Source: JBLMZH01 sp050258715 (GTDB lineage: Bacteria; Patescibacteriota; Doudnabacteria; UBA920; O2-02-FULL-48-8). From it: a stretch of 22,505 bases of DNA. The notes below the pieces were generated by a model, which did no database searches, had not been told where the DNA came from, and was given only the letters and a program-made list of their open reading frames with translations. The DNA lies in contig JBLMZH010000018.1 in assembly GCA_050258715.1 (NCBI GenBank), forward strand, positions 1 to 22,505, read 5' to 3'. Below are positions 6,947 through 13,675 of this stretch, piece by piece. How positions within the stretch are numbered: position 1 is the stretch's first letter; each line of letters begins with the position of its first letter. The position numbers and the translations under genes were made by a program.

Positions 6947-8031
6947 ACGAAGATACTTCCCACTTAACCAACGAGATCATCGAGCGCATCAAGCAAGGTG
7001 CGCCGGTTTCTGATATTGCGGGAAGCTCTTCCATTGCCAAACTGGCCGCCACTCTTAATTCGATTCCAAAGTCGCAAATCCCGGCCGCAAATTTCGAACG
7101 CGTAAAAGACCAGATATTCAAGCGCATTGAACTTTCGAAGGAAGAAAAGTCGGCGAAATTCGGATTTTTTGCCGGGATCATGCCGAGAATCCTGCGATTA
7201 AGCGGGGCTGCAATTGGAAGCATGCTGATATTGATCAGCTTGGGCATTGGCACGGCCGTCGCCGCTTTGCAAAGCGTCCCCGGCCAGGCGATCTATCCTT
7301 TAAAACAGGTTGTCGAGCGCCTTGAACTGAAATTTGCGAACAGCGACACAGAGCGCGCCAATTTACAAATCAAGTTCGCCAACAACCGGCTGGACGAATT
7401 GGAAAAAGTTTTGGAAAAGAACAGGCAGGGCCAGCTTTCAGAAGCCGAAGTGGCAAAAGTCGTGCAGACAACCGTCACCAGCCTCACTGAAACCACCAAG
7501 ACTTTGACCGAAGCCAATGTCCAAAGCCAAACCAAGACGACTCAACCGCAAGTTCAGATTCTGAACAAGATCGTTGACCTTGGCAGCAAACAGACGAATA
7601 TCCTGCAGTCAGCGAGCATCCAAAGCGAAGGCGAGATCAAGATCGAATTGGAAAAGGCTCTGGAAGCGTCAAAGACCAGCATGGACGAAACCGTCACCAA
7701 CATTCAACGGGCAGGACTTAAGATCGAACAGCCGCCCATCGTCATTCAAGACCAAACTCCTTCCACCCCTGTAACGCCTCCCACAGACCAGGTTGAGGCG
7801 TCCGGAAAACTGACCGAAGTCACGGAAACGACCCTGAATATCGGCACTGCCAAATTTTATTTAACAAAAGATACAAAATTTGTTAATATAACCGAGTCCG
7901 ATTTGAAGGTCGACCAGATGGTGAGTATTAAAGGAAAAATCTCGGATTCCAAGACATATGTTGTGGAAATTTCCTTGGATACCAACCAATCGACCACTCC
8001 CCCGACCACTGTTCCGTCCACTCAACAGTAA
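6943..8031 (+). CDS. DUF5667-like membrane protein, probable anti-sigma partner
   Basis: 362 aa, starting with a GTG that overlaps the sigma factor stop. Residues 1-80 form a soluble cytoplasmic part. One membrane segment follows (about 85-109, LSGAAIGSMLILISLGIGTAVAAL). The segment after it, SVPGQAIYPLKQVVERLELKFA, is the hallmark of DUF5667 and leads into a long helical region rich in Lys, Glu, Thr and Gln. A Pro/Thr-rich linker (about 247-285) precedes a small beta domain (about 286-345, SGKLTEVTETTLNIG to KTYVVEISLD) resembling DUF5666. The likely topology is N-terminus inside with the DUF5667 part outside. I infer that the N-terminal part sequesters the sigma factor, because of gene overlap and topology. 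It has no recognisable zinc-finger anti-sigma motif. Confidence 0.8.
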   Translation: MNEDTSHLTNEIIERIKQGAPVSDIAGSSSIAKLAATLNSIPKSQIPAANFERVKDQIFKRIELSKEEKSAKFGFFAGIMPRILRLSGAAIGSMLILISLGIGTAVAALQSVPGQAIYPLKQVVERLELKFANSDTERANLQIKFANNRLDELEKVLEKNRQGQLSEAEVAKVVQTTVTSLTETTKTLTEANVQSQTKTTQPQVQILNKIVDLGSKQTNILQSASIQSEGEIKIELEKALEASKTSMDETVTNIQRAGLKIEQPPIVIQDQTPSTPVTPPTDQVEASGKLTEVTETTLNIGTAKFYLTKDTKFVNITESDLKVDQMVSIKGKISDSKTYVVEISLDTNQSTTPPTTVPSTQQ

Positions 8032-8056
8032 CGGAAGCCAGCAATTGAACCTTTGT

Positions 8057-8160
8057 AAATTATGGGGAAACCCGTAATTTAGTCCCCGGACCTAAAAGAC
8101 CCGGGAATCAGCCCTTAGAAACAAAAACTCCGGCAATAGGCTGGGGTGGCTGAAAATCAT
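8057..8160 (+). ncRNA. Candidate structured RNA 3' of the sigma operon
   Basis: No gene fits 8032-8265. From 8057 the sequence folds into successive hairpins. The first has a 10-bp stem (8057-8066 with 8071-8080) capped by GAAA. The second pairs CCCGG (8085-8089) with CCGGG (8101-8105). The third pairs CAGCC (8109-8113) with either of two GGCTG copies (8139-8143 or 8148-8152). A strong terminator follows directly. It may be a 3' UTR-derived small RNA. I could not match it to a known RNA class. Confidence 0.35.
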
Positions 8161-8164
8161 ATGC

Positions 8165-8195
8165 AGAAAGGCCCCGATTTATCGGGGTCTTTTCT
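8165..8195 (+). terminator. Intrinsic terminator after the sigma operon
   Basis: AGAAAGGCCCCGA (8165-8177) pairs with TCGGGGTCTTTTCT (8182-8195) around the loop TTTA. The T-run lies in the 3' arm. It ends the sigma/anti-sigma transcript and the structured stretch before it. Confidence 0.75.
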
Positions 8196-8265
8196 GTACT
8201 GTGGGAAAATGGTAAAATTGATACAGTATTTGAAGCTTAAGCGAAGCGAAATCCCGACTCACAAA

Positions 8266-8355
8266 GGTGGGGTCGCATAGTGGTTTAGTGCACCGGTCTT
8301 GAAAACCGGAGTGGATGAAAGTCCACCGCGAGTTCGAATCTCGCCCCCACCGCCA
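8266..8355 (+). tRNA. tRNA-Ser (anticodon UGA)
   Basis: 90 bases including an encoded CCA. The acceptor stem is GGTGGGG with CCCCACC, and the discriminator is G. The anticodon arm CCGGTCTTGAAAACCGG presents TGA. The class II variable arm is GTGGATGAAAGTCCAC. The T-arm GCGAGTTCGAATCTCGC is intact. Its 3' part is repeated perfectly 181 bases downstream. Confidence 0.96.
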
Positions 8356-8379
8356 GTGATTTGTATGGCACCGTCAGGT
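8333..8379 (+). repeat. 47-bp direct repeat, first copy (tRNA 3' end)
   Basis: It covers the T-loop, acceptor 3' strand and CCA of tRNA-Ser(UGA), plus the first 24 bases after it. It is identical over all 47 bases to 8514-8560. Confidence 0.95.
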
Positions 8380-8513
8380 GGCAGACAAATCACTTGTTGA
8401 ATGAAGAGATTCGAACGGGCAGAAGCGAGGCGCGACTTAAGGAGCAGCCGAGCGATCGACAAATGTCCAGTGGACGTTTGTCGCTGCCCCAGACGAGCGC
8501 TTCAGCGCGATAA
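8356..8513 (+). repeat. tRNA-linked structured repeat element, copy B
   Basis: It begins at the base after the CCA of tRNA-Ser(UGA). It holds, in order: a hairpin GTGATTTGT (8356-8364) / ACAAATCAC (8385-8393); the motif TTGTT followed by ATG, also seen in copy A; an 11-base antisense copy of the tRNA T-arm (8406-8416, complement of 8332-8342); the stem GGGCAG/CTGCCC (8417-8422 with 8484-8489); an 11-bp hairpin GACAAATGTCC/GGACGTTTGTC (8458-8482); and ACGAGCGCTTCAGCGC (8493-8508). It ends where the second copy of the tRNA 3' end begins. The core is clearly related to copy A at 5963-6140. Confidence 0.7.
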
Positions 8514-8560
8514 TTCGAATCTCGCCCCCACCGCCAGTGATTTGTATGGCACCGTCAGGT
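8514..8560 (+). repeat. 47-bp direct repeat, second copy (tRNA tail remnant)
   Basis: Identical to 8333-8379. The 5' half of the tRNA is missing, so this is a tail remnant and not a second tRNA. GTGATTTG at 8537-8544 could pair with CAAATCAC at 8615-8622, so the stem after the CCA is present again with a larger loop. Confidence 0.95.
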
Positions 8561-8662
8561 CACCGCCATCGTCATGCTGAAGCGACCGCGCGCAAGCGGA
8601 CTTGTCACCCAAATCAAATCACAACAATAAATTTATCAACAACATCAATTAAAAATAAAAAT

Positions 8663-9175
8663 ATGGACGCTCCCCTCACCCGCAATCAATTGATCAAGAA
8701 GGTCGAAAACAAAGCGGACATCCTCTCCTGGGATGCTGAAGAATTCAAACACAATCCCAAATCGCTCTGGTGGTATGTCGGGTTTACGATCGTTTCTGCG
8801 GGATTGATACTCTACGCCTGGTATTCCAGAAGCGTACTGACCATGATCCTCTTCGTCATCATGGTCATCGTCGCTTTTATCTTCGCCCGCAAAACACCGA
8901 AACAACTCAACCATCAGTTAACTCCTTCAGGCATAATCGTGGGAGACATGGTCTACCCTTACAAAAACATCAAAAAGTTTTGGATCATTTACGAGCCGCC
9001 GTACACCAAAACCCTGAACCTGGAAACCACGACTTATATCGGGCGGGAAGTTGCCATTCAATTAGGACGACAGAATCCGGTCGAGGTAAAAATGTTCCTT
9101 AAAAAATATTTGCTTGAGGACCTTGAGAAAGAAGAGTCGCTGACCGATATCATTGCCCGGAAGCTGAAATTCTGA
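8663..9175 (+). CDS. Small two-helix membrane protein of unknown function
   Basis: 170 aa from the ATG at 8663. The frame is open back to 8537, but that part runs through the tRNA-derived repeat and is unlikely to be coding. After a hydrophilic N-terminus (about 35 residues) come two close membrane segments: SLWWYVGFTIVSAGLILYAW and VLTMILFVIMVIVAFIFA. The cytoplasmic remainder (about residues 80-170) has LTPSGIIVGDMVYPYKNIKKFWIIYEPP and LLEDLEKEESLTDIIARKLKF, which resembles a PH-like fold seen in many small membrane proteins. The leader is A/T-rich with no Shine-Dalgarno site. Function is not known. Confidence 0.8.
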   Translation: MDAPLTRNQLIKKVENKADILSWDAEEFKHNPKSLWWYVGFTIVSAGLILYAWYSRSVLTMILFVIMVIVAFIFARKTPKQLNHQLTPSGIIVGDMVYPYKNIKKFWIIYEPPYTKTLNLETTTYIGREVAIQLGRQNPVEVKMFLKKYLLEDLEKEESLTDIIARKLKF

Positions 9176-9203
9176 TATGATTTCTTAACTAAAGCAAGTC
9201 AAT

Positions 9204-9279
9204 GCGCCCGTAGCTCAGGGGATAGAGTGTGGGTTTGCGGAACCCAAGGTCGAAGGTTCGAATCCTTCCGGGCGCACCA
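9204..9279 (+). tRNA. tRNA-Arg (anticodon GCG)
   Basis: 76 bases including an encoded CCA. The acceptor stem is GCGCCCG with CGGGCGC. The anticodon stem TGGGT/ACCCA encloses the loop TTGCGGA, giving anticodon GCG (Arg CGC/CGU). The T-arm GAAGGTTCGAATCCTTC is intact. Most bacteria use ACG, edited to ICG, for these codons, so GCG is uncommon. No structured repeat follows this tRNA. Confidence 0.93.
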
Positions 9280-9332
9280 GATTATTCAAGGTTTAATGTG
9301 ATCCGAACTCCCGACGCTACATCAGTTTAAAA

Positions 9333-10598
9333 ATGTTCAAAAACAAAACGACAACCAGCCCAAAACAAATCGCCGACCAGTCCCAGATCCTTTATTGGTC
9401 CAGCCTCGGACATTATGTGGTTTGCGTCTCCCTGGAAGCGATAATCCTCGCCCTTTGGCTCATGCATGCACTGGCGTTCTCGCCCGGAGCGATCCTGCTC
9501 TGGCTCATCCCAGTGTATTTTTTGTTGTCAGTGATGGGTTTGACGGTTTCTCATTCCTTCCCCCAGCACGCCCGCCGCTTCAATTTTTTGGTCCTGGCCG
9601 GGAGCTTTATAATCGTCTCGGCCATCGTCCAGTTTACCGGAGCAAACCACAATGAGTTTCTTTTTCTATATATTATCCCTATAATCAACGCCGCCCTGCT
9701 TTCGACCAGATTCTCAATCCTGACCACGCTGGCCGCAGTCGCCATGTACGCCGGCATTGAATACCTGGAAGAGCTATCCGGCACTCCTTCGGGATCATTT
9801 GAAGGAGGGTTAAACGAAGTCAGGCATATCGGGCTTTTGGCCCTGATCGGGATCGTTGTTTCTTTCCAGACCCGTTATTATATTTCGCGCATTGAAAAGA
9901 CCGAAGAAGCCCTGGTCGAAGCCAAAGACCAATTTCTGTTTCGGACCGTCCACGATATCCGCTCACCTTCCACGGCGATCAAGTTCATCTCGGAAAAATA
10001 CCAAAAAGCGGCCGTGAAGAAAAAATATCCGGAGATCGCCGAGGACATCGGATTGATCCGCGAACAGACTCAGAGGATTCTCGATTTGGTAAAGGACCTG
10101 CTGGGAGCGGTCGAAGATGAGCGTCCTAGCCTTTCACTGAATTTAAGTTCGGTCGACGTCCAGGAGCTTAACGGAAAACTTCTCGAAAGTCTTAAGCCGG
10201 TCTGGAAGCCGAAAAAAATCAAGATCAGCCACCTGGTCGTACCTGACCTGCCGGAAGTTAAGGCCGACCTTAACAAGCTGTCAGAGGTCTTTACCAACCT
10301 CATTGAAAACGCGGTCAAATATAATAAAGCTTTTGGCCAAATTGAAATTTCCTATAAAGCATCGGGCGGGAAAGTCAGCGTAGAATTTTATAATCCGACC
10401 CCGAAACCGATAAGCGAGGAGACTGTGTCCAAGCTATTTACTCCGTTTTTCCGCGACCCCCCCAGCCCTAAAATCACAGGCACGGGTTTAGGATTGTTTA
10501 TCTGCAAAAAACTGGTGGAAAAAATGAAAGGTGCCATTTCCGCCAAATCGGCAAAGGACGGACTGGCTATCGAAATTTCCCTTCCAAAATCAAAATAG
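9333..10598 (+). CDS. Membrane sensor histidine kinase (orphan)
   Basis: 421 aa. Residues 25-185 hold about six hydrophobic segments (for example CVSLEAIILALWLMHAL and ILLWLIPVYFLLSVMGL), with no large extracellular domain. A short helix leads to the HisKA domain with FRTVHDIRSPSTAIKF, where H207 is the predicted phosphorylated histidine. The ATPase domain shows the N box NLIENAVKYN and the G box GTGLGLFICKKLVEKMKG. No response regulator lies nearby, so its partner must be elsewhere. The sensor is likely to detect something in or at the membrane. The start has no Shine-Dalgarno site. Confidence 0.92.
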   Translation: MFKNKTTTSPKQIADQSQILYWSSLGHYVVCVSLEAIILALWLMHALAFSPGAILLWLIPVYFLLSVMGLTVSHSFPQHARRFNFLVLAGSFIIVSAIVQFTGANHNEFLFLYIIPIINAALLSTRFSILTTLAAVAMYAGIEYLEELSGTPSGSFEGGLNEVRHIGLLALIGIVVSFQTRYYISRIEKTEEALVEAKDQFLFRTVHDIRSPSTAIKFISEKYQKAAVKKKYPEIAEDIGLIREQTQRILDLVKDLLGAVEDERPSLSLNLSSVDVQELNGKLLESLKPVWKPKKIKISHLVVPDLPEVKADLNKLSEVFTNLIENAVKYNKAFGQIEISYKASGGKVSVEFYNPTPKPISEETVSKLFTPFFRDPPSPKITGTGLGLFICKKLVEKMKGAISAKSAKDGLAIEISLPKSK

Positions 10599-10625
10599 GT
10601 TCCTGCCAACGGCACCCGCAATCAT

Positions 10626-10658
10626 ATCCTGTCCACAAGGCAGGATTTATTGTTTATT
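10626..10658 (+). terminator. Possible terminator after the histidine kinase
   Basis: ATCCTG (10626-10631) pairs with CAGGAT (10641-10646), with an extra inner CC/GG pair. A T-rich run, TTATTGTTTATT, follows. The stem is short, so strength is doubtful. Confidence 0.5.
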
Positions 10659-10684
10659 CGTAAAAAACTTGGTAAATTTAGCTT

Positions 10685-12724
10685 ATGTTCAACCTTAATA
10701 CTCCAGTGGAAGAGCTGTATCTGGTCGGTCCGGCCAGAGCCAAGCTTTTGAAAAAACTCGGCATATCCGATCTTTCCGATCTGCTATATTTTTTTCCGCG
10801 CTTCCACCAGGACCTGTCGCAATTCTCGCCGATTAAGGAAGTCAAACCTGGAAATTTTGCCAACATAAAAGCCAGGATCGTGACCATAAAAAGTTTTCGG
10901 ACCAAGGTCAAACGATTTAGCCTGACTTCTGCCGTGGTCGAAGACGATACTGACAGCCTGTCGTGCGTCTGGTTCAACCAGCCGTTTTTAACCAAGGTCT
11001 TGCGCCCCGGCGAAGAATTCATTTTTTCGGGAAAAGTGACCTGGTCATCCGGCAAAAGACAGCTGCAAAATCCTGTTTATGAACAGGTGAAATTCGAGCA
11101 GGTCCACACAGCCCGCCTCGTCCCGATCTATTCGCTCACGGCCCGGCTGACCCAGAAACAATTAAGAAGCATCATTAAAAACTACCTGGACAAGGTCTTC
11201 ATCCCCGATCCCCTGCCGGAAAACGTCATCTTTGAAGAAAAGCTGCTGGACGAAAACACGGCCGTGAAAAGCTTCCACTTTCCAAAAGACCAGCAGCAGG
11301 CGGCCTTGGCGCAAAAACGCCTGGCTTTTGACGAAATCTTTACCACGCAGCTTCGCGTCCTCCAATACAAAAAGAAGCGGGAAACCATCAAGGCTTACCC
11401 TATCGCTTTAGACTCGAAACTTTCTGAAAAGATCAGCTCTCTCCCCTTTGAATTGACCGCGTCCCAAAAAACGGCCGTAGATGACATAATTGGCGATTTT
11501 CAGCGCAATTTCCCGGCCAACCGTTTGCTGGAAGGAGACGTCGGCTCAGGCAAAACCATAATCGCGGCCCTGGCCATGTACGCCGCCAGCTTAAGCGGAA
11601 TCCAGGCAGTGCTTTTGGCCCCGACCGAAGTCTTGGCCCAGCAGCACTATCTCTCGCTTTTAAAATTATTTTTAAACGACGGGCTCGATGTCGGGCTTTT
11701 GACCGCGACCAGCTGCCGGATCAACGGCAATCCGGTTTCCAAAGGCACTTTAACCGGACAGCTGTCTTCGGGCCGGCTGAAACTTGTGATCGGCACGCAC
11801 GCTTTGCTGCAGCCTTCTGTAAAATTTGAAAAACTCGGTCTCATCATCATTGACGAACAGCACCGCTTCGGCGTGGAACAGCGCTCTTCCTTGCAAAGGA
11901 TCGGCAAGGCGCACTTGATCAGCATGACCGCCACTCCGATTCCTAGGACTTTGGCCTTGACCCTCTACGGCGACTTGGACATCACAAGACTTAAAGAAAT
12001 GCCGGTCGGCCGCATCCCGATCATAACGGAACTTGTCACGGAAACGGAACGCGACCGGGTCAATTCTTTCATTGCCGATCAGATCAGATCGGGCCGGCAG
12101 GCATTCGTGATCTGTCCTTTGATTGAAGAGTCGGACAAGCTCGGGGTCAAATCAGCGACCGAAGAATTCGAGCGGCTCAAAAAAGGCCCGTTCTCGGAAT
12201 TTTCTTTGGGGCTGTTGCACGGCAGAATGAAAGCGGCCGAAAAGGAATCGGTCATGAACAAGTTCAAGGACAATCAAATCCAGATCCTGGTTTCGACTTC
12301 GGTGGTCGAAGTTGGCGTGGACGTGCCCAATGCCTCAGTCATGCTCATCGAAGGCGCTGAGCGTTTCGGCCTGGCCCAGCTGCATCAGTTTCGCGGCCGC
12401 GTCGGCCGAAGCTCGCACAAGTCTTATTGTTTTCTTTTTTCAAACGAAACCAACCCGTCCGAAAATCCCAGGCTTAAAGCCATCGCCTCTAGCAACAACG
12501 GCTTTGAGCTGGCTGAAAAAGACCTTAAGATCCGCGGTTCCGGAGATCTTTACGGCACGGAACAAAGCGGCTACGGCTTCAAGATCGCCACACTTTCCAA
12601 TATAGACGCTGTCCAGCGCTCAAAATTGCACGCAGACAGGCTTTTAGGCCAAGATCCCATGCTTGATCGCCACCCCATGCTTAAAAGGATTATAAATCAA
12701 AAACCTGCGCTGCACCTGGAATAA
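10685..12724 (+). CDS. recG: ATP-dependent DNA helicase RecG
   Basis: 679 aa, full length. The N-terminal wedge/OB domain begins TPVEELYLVGPARAKLLKKLGI and includes LLYFFPRFHQD. The helicase core has Walker A GDVGSGKT (284-291), the DEQH box (390-393) followed by RFGVEQR, and SMTATPIPRTLALTLYGDLD. The second RecA domain has STSVVEVGVDVPNA and the QFRGRVGRSSHKSYCFL motif, and the protein ends with the usual RecG C-terminus. RecG reverses stalled forks and migrates Holliday junction branches. The gene appears to be transcribed alone, because a consensus-like promoter for the next unit starts 9 bases after the stop. No Shine-Dalgarno site precedes the ATG. Confidence 0.95.
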   Translation: MFNLNTPVEELYLVGPARAKLLKKLGISDLSDLLYFFPRFHQDLSQFSPIKEVKPGNFANIKARIVTIKSFRTKVKRFSLTSAVVEDDTDSLSCVWFNQPFLTKVLRPGEEFIFSGKVTWSSGKRQLQNPVYEQVKFEQVHTARLVPIYSLTARLTQKQLRSIIKNYLDKVFIPDPLPENVIFEEKLLDENTAVKSFHFPKDQQQAALAQKRLAFDEIFTTQLRVLQYKKKRETIKAYPIALDSKLSEKISSLPFELTASQKTAVDDIIGDFQRNFPANRLLEGDVGSGKTIIAALAMYAASLSGIQAVLLAPTEVLAQQHYLSLLKLFLNDGLDVGLLTATSCRINGNPVSKGTLTGQLSSGRLKLVIGTHALLQPSVKFEKLGLIIIDEQHRFGVEQRSSLQRIGKAHLISMTATPIPRTLALTLYGDLDITRLKEMPVGRIPIITELVTETERDRVNSFIADQIRSGRQAFVICPLIEESDKLGVKSATEEFERLKKGPFSEFSLGLLHGRMKAAEKESVMNKFKDNQIQILVSTSVVEVGVDVPNASVMLIEGAERFGLAQLHQFRGRVGRSSHKSYCFLFSNETNPSENPRLKAIASSNNGFELAEKDLKIRGSGDLYGTEQSGYGFKIATLSNIDAVQRSKLHADRLLGQDPMLDRHPMLKRIINQKPALHLE

Positions 12725-12732
12725 CCGCAAGC

Positions 12733-12761
12733 TTGACTTTTTAAAGAATGCGGTTTAAAAT
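12733..12761 (+). promoter_or_regulatory. Strong sigma-70-like promoter of the small cassette
   Basis: TTGACT at 12733-12738, then a 17-base spacer, then TAAAAT at 12756-12761. It is the best match to a classical -35/-10 pair in the window and drives the two small genes that follow. Confidence 0.7.
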
Positions 12762-12842
12762 AAGACGACTTACGGATCAAGAACTTCCGGAACTTCACAA
12801 GGAAAGGATGACCGTTTGGACAAAACAAAGGAGGCAAACTAA

Positions 12843-13175
12843 GTGGCACTACGCCTGTCTCTGGCCAGCCGCAGAACGCATGCCAGAGCCGAGCTTGCAA
12901 AGCTCGGGATCACCTCGGTTCGGGACTTCATAGCGAAAGCGACTGAAAACCTGAACCAGATCGAGGCAGTCGGGGCTCGAGACGTGCGCCTGATCAACCC
13001 TGCAAGGTTCGACCAGACCAGGGAACTTCTGATCTTGGGCGTACTCGTCTTCCAACCCACCGGCACCCCCACCGGGCACCGCGAAGACCGATCCACCACC
13101 GCTTTGACCGGGCACGAGAGACACCTGCTCTCTGCCTTGGGTCAGAGAGCAAAACAGCTGGGTCTGCTCAATTAG
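12843..13175 (+). CDS. Unknown small protein, first gene of GC-rich cassette
   Basis: 110 aa, not recognised. It starts with GTG at 12843, 8 bases after AAAGGAGG (12827-12834), a strong Shine-Dalgarno site in a window where such sites are nearly absent. Residues 1-45 look helical and basic (RLSLASRRTHARAELAKLGI). Then come VRLINPARFDQTRELLILGVLVFQP, a Thr/Gly/Pro-rich stretch, and a C-terminal helix HERHLLSALGQRAKQLGLL. Codons are GC-rich compared with recG and the downstream locus, which suggests transfer or a different expression regime. A frame on the opposite strand is longer but lacks any start signal. No membrane segment or signal peptide is evident. Confidence 0.65.
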   Translation: MALRLSLASRRTHARAELAKLGITSVRDFIAKATENLNQIEAVGARDVRLINPARFDQTRELLILGVLVFQPTGTPTGHREDRSTTALTGHERHLLSALGQRAKQLGLLN

Positions 13176-13188
13176 GAGTGACCAGACA

Positions 13189-13515
13189 ATGTCCTCTATT
13201 GCCCGCAAGGCCGCCCCAACCAACCGAACCAACGGACAGATCAATTTCCGCGCTTTCGACAGCGTCGTCCGCCTGTGTCTCCCCTCTTCCGTCCTGCGCG
13301 ACAGCGGTCCGCAGCTCGAACTGATGGGAATCACGTCCATGACCGTTTCGGTCATGGGAGTATCGACAGACGGCACCTGGTACCAGGTCAAGGCGACCCC
13401 GGCCAGGGAGGGAATCGTCCCGAAGCTCAAGGTTGGAATCGGGGAGATCCACAAGGAAGACGAAGAGATCTACTACCGGCAGATGCGGAAGCTGAACGCG
13501 GTCTCGTCCAGCTAA
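13189..13515 (+). CDS. Unknown small protein, second gene of GC-rich cassette
   Basis: 108 aa, not recognised. The ATG at 13189 follows AGGAGTG (13174-13180), which overlaps the stop of the previous gene, so the two form one transcript. After a basic, disordered-looking N-terminus (SSIARKAAPTNRTNG) the protein looks mostly beta: INFRAFDSVVRLCLPSSVL, LELMGITSMTVSVMGVSTDG, TWYQVKATPAREGIVPKLKVGIG, then a charged helix HKEDEEIYYRQMRKL. It is small, soluble and of unknown role. Base composition matches the previous gene rather than the flanks. Confidence 0.65.
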   Translation: MSSIARKAAPTNRTNGQINFRAFDSVVRLCLPSSVLRDSGPQLELMGITSMTVSVMGVSTDGTWYQVKATPAREGIVPKLKVGIGEIHKEDEEIYYRQMRKLNAVSSS

Positions 13516-13539
13516 CCTCGCCACTTAGGCAATGATTGA

Positions 13540-13675
13540 AGAACTTGAAAAACGGAAACGGTGGGCTCCATCCCAGGGAGCTGTGAGAGAATCCGCTTCT
13601 CAAGTTTTTCAGAACCTTTCCTCGAGCCGAAGCTCACACCTATCTCTTACAGGCTTCGTGCATCGGGGGAAGAGA
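13540..13675 (+). ncRNA. Candidate structured RNA at the end of the GC-rich cassette
   Basis: The stretch between the second small gene and the terminator can form a multibranch fold. TGAAAAAC (about 13547-13554) pairs with GTTTTTCA and encloses two hairpins, GCTCC/GGAGC and TGAGA/TCTCA. A third arm pairs CGAAGC with GCTTCG. A 66-aa frame crosses it but also runs through the terminator, so it is unlikely to be a gene. It may be an independent RNA processed from the cassette transcript. I could not assign it to a known class. Confidence 0.4.

Noticed and set aside
8259..8462. 67-aa minus-strand frame
   Set aside because: Antisense of tRNA-Ser(UGA) and the repeat element. Its apparent similarity to other short database proteins would be a tRNA artefact.
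8537..8662. N-terminal extension of the small membrane protein
   Set aside because: The extra 42 residues are encoded by tRNA-tail repeat sequence; the ATG at 8663 gives a normal membrane protein.
12849..13454. 201-aa minus-strand frame in the GC-rich cassette
   Set aside because: Composition looks random, no start signal, and the two plus-strand genes have promoter and Shine-Dalgarno support.
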